Positions 17,152-26,230 of a DNA stretch of 64,000 bases are shown here, one piece after another. The stretch is from Candidatus Panguiarchaeum symbiosum (GTDB lineage Archaea; Asgardarchaeota; Njordarchaeia; Njordarchaeales; Panguiarchaeaceae): contig JANJXX010000004.1 of NCBI GenBank assembly GCA_024720975.1, positions 32,517 through 96,516 of the forward strand. The letters are read 5' to 3'. The first letter of the stretch is position 1. Each line of letters begins with the position of its first letter. The notes beneath the pieces were generated by a model, which ran no database searches, was not told the DNA's origin, and saw nothing but the letters and a program-made list of their open reading frames with translations. A program made the position numbers and the translations under genes.

Positions 17152-18450
17152 ATGAAAGAACTAAGTAAGGTCAGCAGCAGCTATTATTCAATGACAATCA
17201 ATCCTGATCTAATCGTTCTAAAGGCACCTGTAGAGATTTCACTAACAAGAAATTCTATCAATATCAAAAACCTCTGGACCTTCTTTTCATTCAAGAGATT
17301 AAGCAAACGGCTCATCGCAAACATTCGAAGACAGTCAGAAGTTCTTACTAGGCAATTTCTTAATGTGATGGGATACAGAGATATCAATATTGAGGTTGGT
17401 CTTAGAATACACGATAAAACCTCCGAGCTTGTGATTAAATTCGAAGATCAAATCCTAGATAGGGATTTTGCCACAAATCTCATTAAACATATGTTCTCCC
17501 TAACATGTTTCGAAATTCCAGAATACTCTATCCGCGAGTATAAGCTTGTACCCATATCTGAAGACAAACTCAACTTCTTTGTCGTATTAGTCCCTTATAA
17601 AAGGAGCTTTCTCAAAATGTTCGATGCACTCAGCAACCTATTAAAGTACCCCTATGTCACGCTTCCAAACGAACAAGGAGAATATTATTCAAGCGAGTTA
17701 GGTGAAGATAACATCAATGAACCACCAAAAATATTGAGCACTTTGCTTAACTCGGTAAACATTAGAGGACCATTCAATGTTGGATCACGAACACCAATTA
17801 CGGCTCTCCAGGAAGTTATCTTCGCACCAGAAGTAGAATCACTAAAGCCTCTTAGACCATCAAACAGGGCACTAGATCACATAGAAACAGTGCTCACACA
17901 GGCGATCAAGGACATCGCCAGCATTATAGACCGATTCGAAAATCCCAAACCAGTTTATGAGTTACTGCAACTCTTGCATAGGACATTGAACTGTGAAAAA
18001 CTCACGAAAGATGACGCCATTACAGCTATAAATATATTAGAGGAGATAGCTGAACCCGCAATAGAGTTAAGCGGACTAAAAGGACTTCTTGATTACTTCC
18101 GAGGCATTTACAATGAGTTTTTACTAGCGGAAAAGCTAGAAGATATAAGCATAATGCGTGCAATATTGAGAAGAATTGAGAGGACAATATGCAGAAGTGG
18201 AAAATTTAGGATTGATTCTAGGGGTATTCCCTTATTATGCCACGCATTTATAATCACTGGTTCGATCGTGGGAAAGCTTCATAAGAAACTTATAAATTTA
18301 GGGAGCGGAAAGGCCATATACTTGAATTCTGATGAGTGGAGATGCATATCGGAGGAGTTTGGAGTACCAGAAAATGTAAAAGTGGAAGTTAAGATTGTCA
18401 AAAGACTTGACGGAAGAAAGTGCCTGATAGTTGATTTTATTACAAAATAG
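17152..18450 (+). CDS. 433-residue protein of unknown function
   Basis: I do not recognise a family. The N-terminal ~200 residues mix beta and alpha (INIEVGLRIHDKT, KLNFFVVLVPYKRS). Residues about 225-345 look all-helical. The C-terminal ~80 (LLCHAFIITGSIVGKLHKKL, then LNSDEWRCISEEF) are mixed again. No signal peptide or membrane segment is present. ATG 17152 and GTG 17143 are both possible; GAGTGA upstream favours 17152. Base composition is like the neighbours. The GNAT gene follows 12 bases downstream, so co-transcription is likely. Confidence 0.7.
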   Translation: MKELSKVSSSYYSMTINPDLIVLKAPVEISLTRNSINIKNLWTFFSFKRLSKRLIANIRRQSEVLTRQFLNVMGYRDINIEVGLRIHDKTSELVIKFEDQILDRDFATNLIKHMFSLTCFEIPEYSIREYKLVPISEDKLNFFVVLVPYKRSFLKMFDALSNLLKYPYVTLPNEQGEYYSSELGEDNINEPPKILSTLLNSVNIRGPFNVGSRTPITALQEVIFAPEVESLKPLRPSNRALDHIETVLTQAIKDIASIIDRFENPKPVYELLQLLHRTLNCEKLTKDDAITAINILEEIAEPAIELSGLKGLLDYFRGIYNEFLLAEKLEDISIMRAILRRIERTICRSGKFRIDSRGIPLLCHAFIITGSIVGKLHKKLINLGSGKAIYLNSDEWRCISEEFGVPENVKVEVKIVKRLDGRKCLIVDFITK

Positions 18451-18462
18451 GTGCTGTAAATT

Positions 18463-18987
18463 TTGAAGGATCCCGCCGACGAAGGCGGGTGCAGCATTAG
18501 AATACGTAGATTTAAGCCTGAAGATATAAACCAGATAAAAAACGTAGCTAGGGCGGCATTTGATAGCGAGGTTGATAAATACTGGAGCGTTGTTGGAGCC
18601 TTAAGGACACCATACACATATATTGCAGAGATATGCGGTAAAATAATCGGTGTTATAGAATTTGAGTTGGTCTACCTCTCTAGATCTTCTGAAGGACACA
18701 TTGGATATATCTTTGTCCATCCTGAATACCAAGGAAAAGGTGTCGGTACAGCCCTCCTAAAGAAAGCCGAGGAGATCTTATACAGAAGAGGTGCGAGAAG
18801 GATTTGGGCTGTAACTTCGCCTAATAATCCAAAGACGCGTAGATTCTTCGAGAAAAATGGATATCGCGAAGTATCAACTAAAATTATGAAAAAGACGCTT
18901 GGAAGTAATAATACAAAGAAGTTGCTTAGAAGGATGGTATATTTCAAAGGGGATATCATACACGTTAAGGAACTAAGTAGTAACTAA
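18463..18987 (+). CDS. GNAT-family N-acetyltransferase
   Basis: Acetyl-CoA-binding motif A is VHPEYQGKGVGTALL, with an IGVIEFEL strand before it and NPKTRRFFEKNGYRE after it, as in GNAT enzymes. The acceptor (protein N-terminus, amine or antibiotic-like compound) is not evident. TTG start at 18463 with GGTG 9 nt upstream. There is no other start codon before the domain begins. A perfect hairpin CCCGCC-GACGAA-GGCGGG (18472-18489) lies in codons 4-9. Confidence 0.8.
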   Translation: MKDPADEGGCSIRIRRFKPEDINQIKNVARAAFDSEVDKYWSVVGALRTPYTYIAEICGKIIGVIEFELVYLSRSSEGHIGYIFVHPEYQGKGVGTALLKKAEEILYRRGARRIWAVTSPNNPKTRRFFEKNGYREVSTKIMKKTLGSNNTKKLLRRMVYFKGDIIHVKELSSN

Positions 18988-19028
18988 AAAATATTAATGC
19001 ATTCTACTCTATATAATCTTCAGAATTC

Positions 19029-19268
19029 CTACCTTGAGCGTTCCTCAGCTACGATTAGTGTTAGAGTGTCTCTGACACCCGATAGTCTTCTCATCGTACC
19101 AACAATTACTTTGTCTAGCTCTTCGTGCGATAGTACTTCAACCTCTGCAATTACATCAAATGGTCCAAATACTAGACATGCCCTCTTAACGCCATTGATT
19201 TTTATGACGTCATCAAGAACTTGCGACTCTTTACCAGCTTCTGTTCTTAATAGGACATATGCCTTCAT
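19029..19268 (-). CDS. stand-alone RAM (Lrp/AsnC ligand-binding) domain protein
   Basis: 79 residues matching only the effector domain of Lrp/AsnC regulators: AYVLLRTEAGKESQVLDDV, then GPFDVIAEVEV and a closing VRDTLTLIV strand. No DNA-binding helix-turn-helix is present. Such small RAM proteins form beta-barrel dimers that bind amino acids and may modulate full-length Lrp proteins. Monocistronic. The ligand cannot be inferred. Confidence 0.8.
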   Translation of the reverse strand: MKAYVLLRTEAGKESQVLDDVIKINGVKRACLVFGPFDVIAEVEVLSHEELDKVIVGTMRRLSGVRDTLTLIVAEERSR

Positions 19269-19475
19269 TAGTCACACCTTATACAAACTTCACATTATTA
19301 TTCATAAATAGGGTATTTAATAGTTTAGAGGAGCTACTCTCTGATCTCTTAGTCCTTAAAAATATTTTTTGCAATGTTTTCTTTCTCCGTTAATCAAGAA
19401 CACAGATACTTCCCTGTGTATTACTGATTTTGCAAACGCAAAGACTTTAGACAGAATTTAACAAGAAATTCCGCT

Positions 19476-19480
19476 GGTGA
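19476..19480 (+). promoter_or_regulatory. Shine-Dalgarno GGTGA that places the MFS start at ATA 19487
   Basis: GGTGA, the motif seen before many genes of this window, lies 6 nt before ATA at 19487-19489. The ATG at 19480 overlaps the motif itself and opens a different frame that encodes no transporter sequence. Confidence 0.5.
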
Positions 19481-19486
19481 TGAAAT

Positions 19487-20884
19487 ATAGCAAGTTTAAG
19501 AAGAAAAGCACTTATTGTTCAATTAGCGATACTAACCGGCCTTCAGGGAGCTCACAGATCAGTACTAATACCAATACTTCGCCAGATAATCGAGAATTTC
19601 GAAATCTCATATGGTTCTGGGGGAATGTTTGTAGGTATGTACATGCTTCTTTCAGGACTTGCTTCACTTGGATGGGCGACATATTCCGATTGGACTGGAC
19701 TTCAGAGAAGAGTTCTAATAGTTTTGGGTGTTCTAGGATGCTCTCTATTTACAATTCTTAGTATCGGTACCCCTATATTTTATATCTTCGCGGTACTTTA
19801 CATTTTAGCAGGAATGTCCATAAGTGTAATATCACCACTAGCGACGACCATTATCCTAGATATAACATGGAGATACGAAAGAACAATCGTTATTATGGCT
19901 TTTTCGATCATTAGTGGAATTGGATACATATTCGGTTTTGGTTTAGGTTTAATTACCACGGCAATATTCAATAATTGGCGTCTGCCGATCGCGATACTTG
20001 CAGCATCAATTTTCATAGTCAGTTTACCATTCGCAATACTGCTTAAAGAACCTCCAAAGGGGTTCTCTGAAGAGGAACTTAATGAAATACTCAGAAAGAC
20101 CTATAGATATCCCTTCACTTTAAGTCCCAAAGATTTGAAAGTTATCACTGGAAATAGGAGTAACATTTTTGCCACACTGCAAGGCATCTTCGGAATAATA
20201 GGAAGTGGTTCTATTGAAGTATGGATCCTTCAATATTTAGTGAGAGAGGCACACACTAATGAAATAGTGGCCTCCATACTAATGGGGTTAGGAGCCATCG
20301 GAGGCTTACCAGGACTAGCTATTGCAAAGCTTGCTGATTTAACATCTAGAAGAATGAATAAAGCAAAACCCATCATTGCTGCAATATGCTCCTCCATAAC
20401 AGCAAGCGCATTTTTGATATTTCTAGTATTGCCTCTTAACCTAAACTTTGAGACAAATGATGCTGTAATGGCCGCAACATATCTTATCGAGGCACTTTCT
20501 AAGGATCCCCTACTATCGACAGCTATAGCCTCATTCTTTATTGCTATGGTATCTAATTCACCAATAGGTCCAATAAAGGTTGCTATTCTCTCAGAGGTTA
20601 ACCTTCCCGAGCACAGAGCAACAGTAATTTCTGGCTCAGGCATAATTGAGCTCTTTTCTAAAAGTTTGGGGATAGCAGTACTAGGCTTATTAGTCGACCT
20701 GCTGGGCAGTTTTAGAATACCACTAATGATCGCTGTCTCCATGTGGTTCGTATCTGCATTTTACTGGACAAAGATGAGTAAAACTATCACAATCGATGCT
20801 TGGAAACTAGGTTTATTACTACAAGAGAGAAAAATACTCCTCTTAAAGTTTAATGATGCTCAGGGGATAAGTAATAAATCTTAA
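19487..20884 (+). CDS. major facilitator superfamily transporter, apparent ATA start
   Basis: Twelve predicted membrane segments and the MFS loop 2-3 region (WATYSDWTGLQRR). A conventional ATG occurs only at 19625, which would delete the first helix. The same frame is open upstream to a TGA at 19481 and encodes a natural N terminus (IASLRRKALIVQLAILTGLQ). It lacks ATG, GTG or TTG, but has ATA at 19487 with GGTGA 6 nt before it. Alternatively, the ATG at 19480 plus a one-base slip in GAAAAGC (about 19503) would give the same transporter. Substrate unknown. The product would be 465 residues. Confidence 0.7.
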   Translation: MASLRRKALIVQLAILTGLQGAHRSVLIPILRQIIENFEISYGSGGMFVGMYMLLSGLASLGWATYSDWTGLQRRVLIVLGVLGCSLFTILSIGTPIFYIFAVLYILAGMSISVISPLATTIILDITWRYERTIVIMAFSIISGIGYIFGFGLGLITTAIFNNWRLPIAILAASIFIVSLPFAILLKEPPKGFSEEELNEILRKTYRYPFTLSPKDLKVITGNRSNIFATLQGIFGIIGSGSIEVWILQYLVREAHTNEIVASILMGLGAIGGLPGLAIAKLADLTSRRMNKAKPIIAAICSSITASAFLIFLVLPLNLNFETNDAVMAATYLIEALSKDPLLSTAIASFFIAMVSNSPIGPIKVAILSEVNLPEHRATVISGSGIIELFSKSLGIAVLGLLVDLLGSFRIPLMIAVSMWFVSAFYWTKMSKTITIDAWKLGLLLQERKILLLKFNDAQGISNKS

Positions 20885-20956
20885 ATAACAGGCAGTTCAT
20901 TACATAATAATGGATTAGTACACTTAATTAATAATCTTTGCATTCGGTGTTTTTAT

Positions 20957-22126
20957 TTGTCTGAGGTACAACCACAAGAGAAATTCCAGATAGGCGACTG
21001 GGAAATAAGTCTCGTTCCCCAATCCAAACCACGTGAACTTGTGATCGAACTTACAACTGAGTGTAACTTAAATTGTCTTCACTGCTTCCGGAATTCGATG
21101 AAAGAGCCATTTGGATCAATGTCAAATGGAACGATGACAAGAGTCCTCGAGGAGGTATCAAACAATAATATTAAGGCTGTAACTTTATCGGGATTGGGCG
21201 AACCTCTGTATCATCCTAAGGCATTGTGGTTCATAAAAGAACTCAAGGAGAGAGGTGCTAGAGTTCTCTTAAACACTAATGGTATTTTCCTCTCGAAGCA
21301 CCTGAATGAGATCATCGACTTAGGAGTTGATGCTTTAATCCTAAGCATTGAGGGCTTGGAGCCCGAAACTTATAAATTGTTTCGAATTGGGGCGGACTTA
21401 GACATCGCTATTCAGTGTATAAGAGGAACCTATAGTAAGAAGAGGGAACTCAAATCAAATTTGCCATTAGTTGGTGTTCAATTCACTTTAACTAGAGTAA
21501 ATGCAAACCAGATAGGCAAACTTTCAGAGCTTATCAGGAACGGTGTTGGAGTCATAATTATATCTAATATAATTCCCATATCACACTACTACGAAGAACT
21601 TGCATGCTTCAATGATGAGGATTGTGCTAAATTATACTCGGAGCAACTTGAGATCCTTGGAAGGAAACTTGTCGACGTTTGGAATGTCTTTGTATCAAGA
21701 AGCTATACGACCCCTCAGCAGACTTTTCATTGCCCATTCGTTGAAAATGATGCACTATTCATCAGATGGGACGGCAAAGTTGCTCCCTGCCTTCATTATT
21801 CACATGACTGGGTTTTCTATATGAATGGTACAAGGAGAAGCATAAAAAGCGTAATATTTGGGGATGTGAAGGAAGAGAGCATTGTTGATATTTGGAGGAA
21901 AATTAATTATGTAATGTTCAGATTCAAAGCGAAGTTCGGCTATAAACCATCATGCTTTGATTGCCATCTAAGAAATTGGTGCTCGTATACATTTTCAAAT
22001 GAAGCCGATTGTTATGGAAATACACCTACATGCGCTCATTGTCCACTCGCAAGGGGCTTATCATCATGCCCATTAATCTCATTAGTACCCATATCGAAAA
22101 TCGCTCTACAACCGATAAAATCCTGA
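20957..22126 (+). CDS. radical SAM/SPASM protein, tungsten-cofactor oxidoreductase maturase-like
   Basis: The radical SAM motif is C36-x3-C40-x2-C43 in TTECNLNCLHCFR, followed by a TIM-barrel-like core (TLSGLGEPLYHP). The C-terminal region from about 250 has many cysteines (FHCPF, APCLH, CFDCHLRNWC, DCYGNTPTCAHCP), i.e. a SPASM domain carrying auxiliary Fe-S clusters. The ending DCYGNTPTCAHCPLARGL resembles proteins next to tungsten aldehyde-ferredoxin oxidoreductases. TTG start with GGTG 7 nt upstream. No AOR gene is in the window. The maturase assignment is moderate; the radical SAM assignment is firm. Confidence 0.75.
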   Translation: MSEVQPQEKFQIGDWEISLVPQSKPRELVIELTTECNLNCLHCFRNSMKEPFGSMSNGTMTRVLEEVSNNNIKAVTLSGLGEPLYHPKALWFIKELKERGARVLLNTNGIFLSKHLNEIIDLGVDALILSIEGLEPETYKLFRIGADLDIAIQCIRGTYSKKRELKSNLPLVGVQFTLTRVNANQIGKLSELIRNGVGVIIISNIIPISHYYEELACFNDEDCAKLYSEQLEILGRKLVDVWNVFVSRSYTTPQQTFHCPFVENDALFIRWDGKVAPCLHYSHDWVFYMNGTRRSIKSVIFGDVKEESIVDIWRKINYVMFRFKAKFGYKPSCFDCHLRNWCSYTFSNEADCYGNTPTCAHCPLARGLSSCPLISLVPISKIALQPIKS

Positions 22127-22749
22127 CTGTCGCTAGTCATTGTCGGAGCTTTTTCAACGTCAAGGAATTTTATAACTAGTACTTGTTCCTCAATTTTACA
22201 CCAACTTTTCTCTCTTGGATTATACACATATGCCTTACCTCGAATAGTAATTACCTCCGCTCCATTTGCCTTAAATCTCTCCAGGATTTTCCCGTGAAAG
22301 TATACATTCAAAAAGCTGTAGATCCATCTACTTCTCACACAAGCACTTACATCTCCTACAATCATATGCACTCCACCTTTGAAGAAACAAAATACTAGAA
22401 AATCACGAAACCACGTCACAGCAAAGAAGAATCCAAGATAAATTTTACAGCCTTTTTGCTTGCATAAGACTTCGTTAATGAACCGGGCTATAGCTAATAC
22501 TCTATAAGTATTAAGGGAAATATGTATATAGAAACATGTACAAACACTTGATGACGCGATAAAAAATACCAAGTTTTTAAGCCAAGTTACGAGATATATC
22601 ACAACAATTGTCGCCAAAAGTAGAAGATTCCTAGTTACAAGATATATTCTTTGGTTGCTTAAGTTTCTTATACTTTTGATTTTTCGGCTGAATAAAACCG
22701 AGTCATAGACGAATATAAAGAGGAATATGCACGCTATTAGTGATATCAT
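22036..22749 (-). CDS. membrane protein of unknown function
   Basis: 237 residues with two or three hydrophobic segments in the first 130 (LIACIFLFIFVYDSVL, LLLLATIVVIYLVTW). A small domain follows (DVSACVRSRWIYSFLNVYF, then VITIRGKAYVYNPREKSWC) that may face the cytoplasm. I recognise no family. Its 3' end overlaps the convergent radical SAM gene by 91 bases, so the last ~30 residues may be less constrained. It is likely real because no other gene covers 22130-22750. Confidence 0.5.
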   Translation of the reverse strand: MISLIACIFLFIFVYDSVLFSRKIKSIRNLSNQRIYLVTRNLLLLATIVVIYLVTWLKNLVFFIASSSVCTCFYIHISLNTYRVLAIARFINEVLCKQKGCKIYLGFFFAVTWFRDFLVFCFFKGGVHMIVGDVSACVRSRWIYSFLNVYFHGKILERFKANGAEVITIRGKAYVYNPREKSWCKIEEQVLVIKFLDVEKAPTMTSDSQDFIGCRAIFDMGTNEINGHDDKPLASGQ

Positions 22750-22797
22750 TTGTTTATCAACTTCTATTCCGCCAAAACTAAAATCATGTAAGTACCT

Positions 22798-23217
22798 TTA
22801 GTATTCTCCTAGAACAGAAACTATTATCTTTCTAACGCGTGGTCTTGTGTCGAGTTCGAGGAATACTATCTGTTGCCAGGTGCCAAGAATTAGCTCTCCA
22901 TTCCTTATAGGTACCGTTATTGATGGACCTATTATGCTAGCTTTAACGTGTGACCTACCATTATCATCTCCCCATTTCTCATGGTGGTAATAGTATATAT
23001 CATTGGGCGCAATTCTCGCTAACGCTAGAGCTAAATCTTTTTTCAAACCTGGCTCGTATTCCATTGTAGTTACTGCCCCTGTTGACCCGACTACGAATAT
23101 GTTAGCAATGCCATTTTTAACTCCTGATTTTGCAATTATCTCTCTAACGTTGTTTGTAATATCAACGATATCATTCTCTCCTTTAGTCTTGAGTTCAAAC
23201 TCATCTTGATAAAACAT
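22798..23217 (-). CDS. YjbQ/UPF0047 family protein
   Basis: 139 residues matching the whole family: an N-terminal strand-rich half (GIANIFVVGSTGAVTTMEYEPG), the conserved HHEKWGDDNGRSHVKAS metal/phosphate-site motif, and LGTWQQIVFLELD. Bacterial YjbQ has weak thiamine-phosphate synthase activity; the archaeal role is not settled. The gene follows the riboflavin reductase after 3 bases on the same strand, so they are probably co-transcribed. Confidence 0.88.
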   Translation of the reverse strand: MFYQDEFELKTKGENDIVDITNNVREIIAKSGVKNGIANIFVVGSTGAVTTMEYEPGLKKDLALALARIAPNDIYYYHHEKWGDDNGRSHVKASIIGPSITVPIRNGELILGTWQQIVFLELDTRPRVRKIIVSVLGEY

Positions 23218-23220
23218 CTG

Positions 23221-23958
23221 TTAGCTCACCAGAGAATTGTAAATCACGGAGAAATTGAGAACAATATTGGAGCCACATAATTCTACTGCTTCAAGCTTGA
23301 GTTTTGGGGAATCCTCAACACTGCAAAAAACTGTTCCTCTGACCATGGATATAGCATTATCTCCAAACAAAACTGGTGATACTGAGACGCGCAAGTAGTC
23401 GACAAGGGCCATTTTAAAGAATGATCCTATTACAAGTCCACCTCCCTCAACCATAAGCACCTTTACGTCGTATTTCTTTCTAAGATACATTAAAAGCTGC
23501 TTTAAGTCGACCTCATTCTCGCCAAACACTACAACATCAACTCCCAATTCCCTCAACTTATTTATTTTTTCGTGCGAAGCCCTCTTTGAGGTTGCTATTA
23601 TTGTCTTTACCTCCGGATGTCTGGTTATAACCTCAGCATCTAAGGGGATTTTACATGTACTATCTAGGACTACCCTCATAGGATGTCTGTCGCTTTTATA
23701 GTACTTCTCACTAACAGTAAGGTGCGGATTGTCATGCAGTATCGTATTTATCCCAACTAAAATCGCATCCACCAAACTTCGCAACTTATGAACTTCAACC
23801 TTGTCATCGAAGGATGAGAGTCTTGTCTCCCCACATGCGGACGCTAGTTTTCCATCAAGACTAATGGCGCAACTAACAATTACGAATGGTCGCCAATCTT
23901 TTGGATTCCAAGGAGTTCGCTCGGTGGAATATATAACTTGGCAATGCATTCTAGTCAC
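23221..23958 (-). CDS. 2,5-diamino-6-(ribosylamino)pyrimidinone 5'-phosphate reductase (RibD C-terminal family)
   Basis: Matches the RIB7/archaeal ArfC-type reductase of riboflavin and F420 precursor synthesis: RPFVIVSCAISLDGKLA (1-strand and substrate loop), AILVGINTILHDNP (the conserved G-x-N-T motif), and VLMVEGGGLVIGSF (NADPH-binding glycines). It reduces the ribosyl side chain using NADPH. At 245 residues it lacks the deaminase domain of bacterial RibD, as in other archaea. First gene of an apparent operon with YjbQ. Confidence 0.88.
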   Translation of the reverse strand: MTRMHCQVIYSTERTPWNPKDWRPFVIVSCAISLDGKLASACGETRLSSFDDKVEVHKLRSLVDAILVGINTILHDNPHLTVSEKYYKSDRHPMRVVLDSTCKIPLDAEVITRHPEVKTIIATSKRASHEKINKLRELGVDVVVFGENEVDLKQLLMYLRKKYDVKVLMVEGGGLVIGSFFKMALVDYLRVSVSPVLFGDNAISMVRGTVFCSVEDSPKLKLEAVELCGSNIVLNFSVIYNSLVS

Positions 23959-24314
23959 GGCATTTAGCCTCGATAATCATCAACGCTACCTATAGAAACA
24001 TTAATTCATTGAGGACTCAAAAAGTACTAAAAGCTTCATCAAAGCAACACTTAACTAAACCTTTAAACCAAGAAATTAAACTGATAGAGCTAACCGAATG
24101 GATATTATAAGCGAGACTAGTTTACAAGTAAGACTTAATTCTAGAGGCGCTAACAGTTCTAAAAGCTCCAGCGGGGGTATTACAACTGCACAAATAAAAT
24201 TTATTATCATGACTCTTATGAAAGTTTGTGAATGTAAATTACTCAAGTCGCAGAGTTAGGTGTATGAGAATGCCATGCTCAGGATGCCAGTAAACCTGAC
24301 GAGACAAGGCGAGT
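23959..24314. other. 356-base divergent intergenic region
   Basis: Lies between the riboflavin reductase (reverse) and the MgtE-like transporter (forward). It contains a TATA box for the transporter (24192-24207) and a leader of about 90 bases after it. No gene or recognised RNA was found in it. Confidence 0.4.
24192..24207 (+). promoter_or_regulatory. TATA box of the MgtE-like transporter
   Basis: AAATAAAATTTATTATC is a strong AT-rich box. With a start about 25 bases downstream, the transcript would carry a leader of about 90 nt before the ATG at 24315, long for this gene-dense genome. Confidence 0.4.
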
Positions 24315-25490
24315 ATGATGAACTCAGAAGAGGTTAAACCGAATAGACAACACAGCTTTTTTGTTCAGTCCACGTTTGCATTAGGTTTTAGCGCCGGGAG
24401 GTTAATTGCTGGGGGACTTTTGGAACATTATTTAGGAGTAGCTCTCTTCAAAAGCTGGGCCATCGCTATTTATCCCGTAGTTCTAACAACTAGAGGTGCT
24501 TTAAATGGAATTCTAGCTGCTAGACTAAGTACGGGTCTTAATATAGGACTTATAAAACCTAGTTTTAGAGGTAGTACAGGCTGCTATCATGCTATCGTCT
24601 CGTCCCTCATGGCACTTTCAATGATTGTGAGCCTTATTTTAAGTGTTATAGCTTTGTTACTAACGGGCACACCAATAAGTGAATTTCCTTTAATACTAGC
24701 CATATGCATATCAATCCAGGCCTTAACTCTGCTTTTGACAGAACCTCTTACATCCGCCGCTGGTTTTCTTGCTTTTAAGAAAGGTTTAGATCCAGATGCA
24801 ATGTTGTATCCAATATCCTCGACTATAGCAGACATATGGGCCACTAGTTCATATATCATAGTCCTATCGCTTGTTTTTTTCTTCCCGGGTGGAGTTCTAT
24901 TGACTTATATCATTGCTATAGCAACTATCATAGTCACTGTAATCTTCGCTTTCATTTCTAGGAGAGAGGCTGAGTACTGGAGAACCTTGGAAGAGAGCTC
25001 ATTAACAATAATATTAGTAACTTTTATATCCACGCTCTCAGGCTACGCTCTCTTTGGTATAAGATCTAAAATTGGAGAATTCCCGGGAGTTTTGTTGGTT
25101 TACCCTGCCTTGATAGGCACTTTAGGAGACATCGTCGCTATATTTGGTTCACTATCCACCACGAGAATCTTCTTAGGAGCTGTCGAAAGAAAATTGTCTA
25201 GAGTTCTTGCCCAAGTAAGGGACATAATTCAATTGTGGCTATCAGCCATGATATACTTTACAATGTATGGTTTAATAGCCTATTTCTTTAGTAGAGAAAT
25301 TTCGAGGCTCCTCATTTCATTGATTTCTTTCAACATGGTATTTCCAGTAGTGATCACATTGGCCTCGATTGTGGCAATCCTAACTTTTAAGAGAGGTTGG
25401 AATCCCGACAATTTTGTGATCCCCATAGAAACTACTCTTACTGATGTGATTATGACAGTCTCTATTGCTCTGCTTATTACAATCCTGTAG
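24315..25490 (+). CDS. divalent cation transporter with two MgtE membrane domains (SLC41-like)
   Basis: 391 residues, about ten membrane helices in two homologous halves. Each half has the MgtE membrane-domain signature: GLDPDAMLYPISSTIAD near 160 and GWNPDNFVIPIETTLTD near 370; an RGALNGILAARLSTGL segment follows the first helices. There is no cytosolic CBS or N-domain, unlike bacterial MgtE, so it resembles eukaryotic SLC41. Probable Mg2+ (or Co2+) transporter in the cytoplasmic membrane. ATG at 24315 or 24318. Confidence 0.82.
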   Translation: MMNSEEVKPNRQHSFFVQSTFALGFSAGRLIAGGLLEHYLGVALFKSWAIAIYPVVLTTRGALNGILAARLSTGLNIGLIKPSFRGSTGCYHAIVSSLMALSMIVSLILSVIALLLTGTPISEFPLILAICISIQALTLLLTEPLTSAAGFLAFKKGLDPDAMLYPISSTIADIWATSSYIIVLSLVFFFPGGVLLTYIIAIATIIVTVIFAFISRREAEYWRTLEESSLTIILVTFISTLSGYALFGIRSKIGEFPGVLLVYPALIGTLGDIVAIFGSLSTTRIFLGAVERKLSRVLAQVRDIIQLWLSAMIYFTMYGLIAYFFSREISRLLISLISFNMVFPVVITLASIVAILTFKRGWNPDNFVIPIETTLTDVIMTVSIALLITIL

Positions 25491-25561
25491 GATGTACGCA
25501 AGGAAACTTGTACCATAATACGATATAAAATATAGAGGTAAGTATCTTTTGTACCTTTGGT

Positions 25562-26230
25562 CTACTTGAATTCGCTAATCTGATTTTGATCTCTTAAACA
25601 GTTTAAAGAATGCTTCTCAGCCTGACTAAAGAATGCTAAACGCTGGAAGGATGTAATTGTTGATCCAATTGTAATTACCAAGCAAATAATCTCTAAGATG
25701 CTCAGACTAACATAACTGAATTGGAACGTTCTATTGCCGAAATACCAGGCAAGAATAATCCCACCGAAGAGCGTTCCAAGCTTCTCTTTCCTCTCAAATA
25801 GTCCGACTCCAAGCGCCTTGACATGTAATTCAGCTTCTCCGCGGGCCCGAATGTAACTAGGTAGAAACATAGCAAGTAATGTTAGTAGTGCTATCCAAGA
25901 CCTTACGTAACTGCCTATCATAAGGCCCATGATCATTATACCTTCCACAACTCTATCAGTAGTATTGTCGAGCAGTGTCCCATACTTTGATACCTTGCCG
26001 GTTGCCCTTGCAATGGCACCATCAAAAACATCAAATATTCCCGCTAGAACTATAATCACAAGCGCCATTAGCAAGTCTCTGTGTGCAAAGTAGTATAGTG
26101 ATATGCATGCTATAACCACCGAACTAGCTGTCATCATTGTTGGTGTAAATCCTAACTTAGATAAAACTTTGCCAATGATTATCGTTTTCCTCTCATAGAC
26201 TTTTCTGTAATTGGGAGTATATTCCGTCAT
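25562..26230 (-). CDS. CDP-alcohol phosphatidyltransferase family enzyme
   Basis: The family signature D-x2-DG-x2-AR-x8-G-x3-D-x3-D is complete: D67, D70-G71, A74-R75, G84, D88, D92. Five or six membrane helices. The enzyme joins an alcohol to the phosphatidyl/archaetidyl group of a CDP-activated lipid with release of CMP. In archaea this makes archaetidyl-inositol phosphate, archaetidylserine or archaetidylglycerol phosphate; which one is not visible here. Its ATG overlaps the stop of the PfkB gene (TAATG), so the two are translationally coupled. Confidence 0.88.
   Translation of the reverse strand: MTEYTPNYRKVYERKTIIIGKVLSKLGFTPTMMTASSVVIACISLYYFAHRDLLMALVIIVLAGIFDVFDGAIARATGKVSKYGTLLDNTTDRVVEGIMIMGLMIGSYVRSWIALLTLLAMFLPSYIRARGEAELHVKALGVGLFERKEKLGTLFGGIILAWYFGNRTFQFSYVSLSILEIICLVITIGSTITSFQRLAFFSQAEKHSLNCLRDQNQISEFK

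Noticed and set aside
24140-24175. Possible fifth copy of the GGAGGTCAG hairpin
   Set aside because: Only a few bases match and no stem forms.
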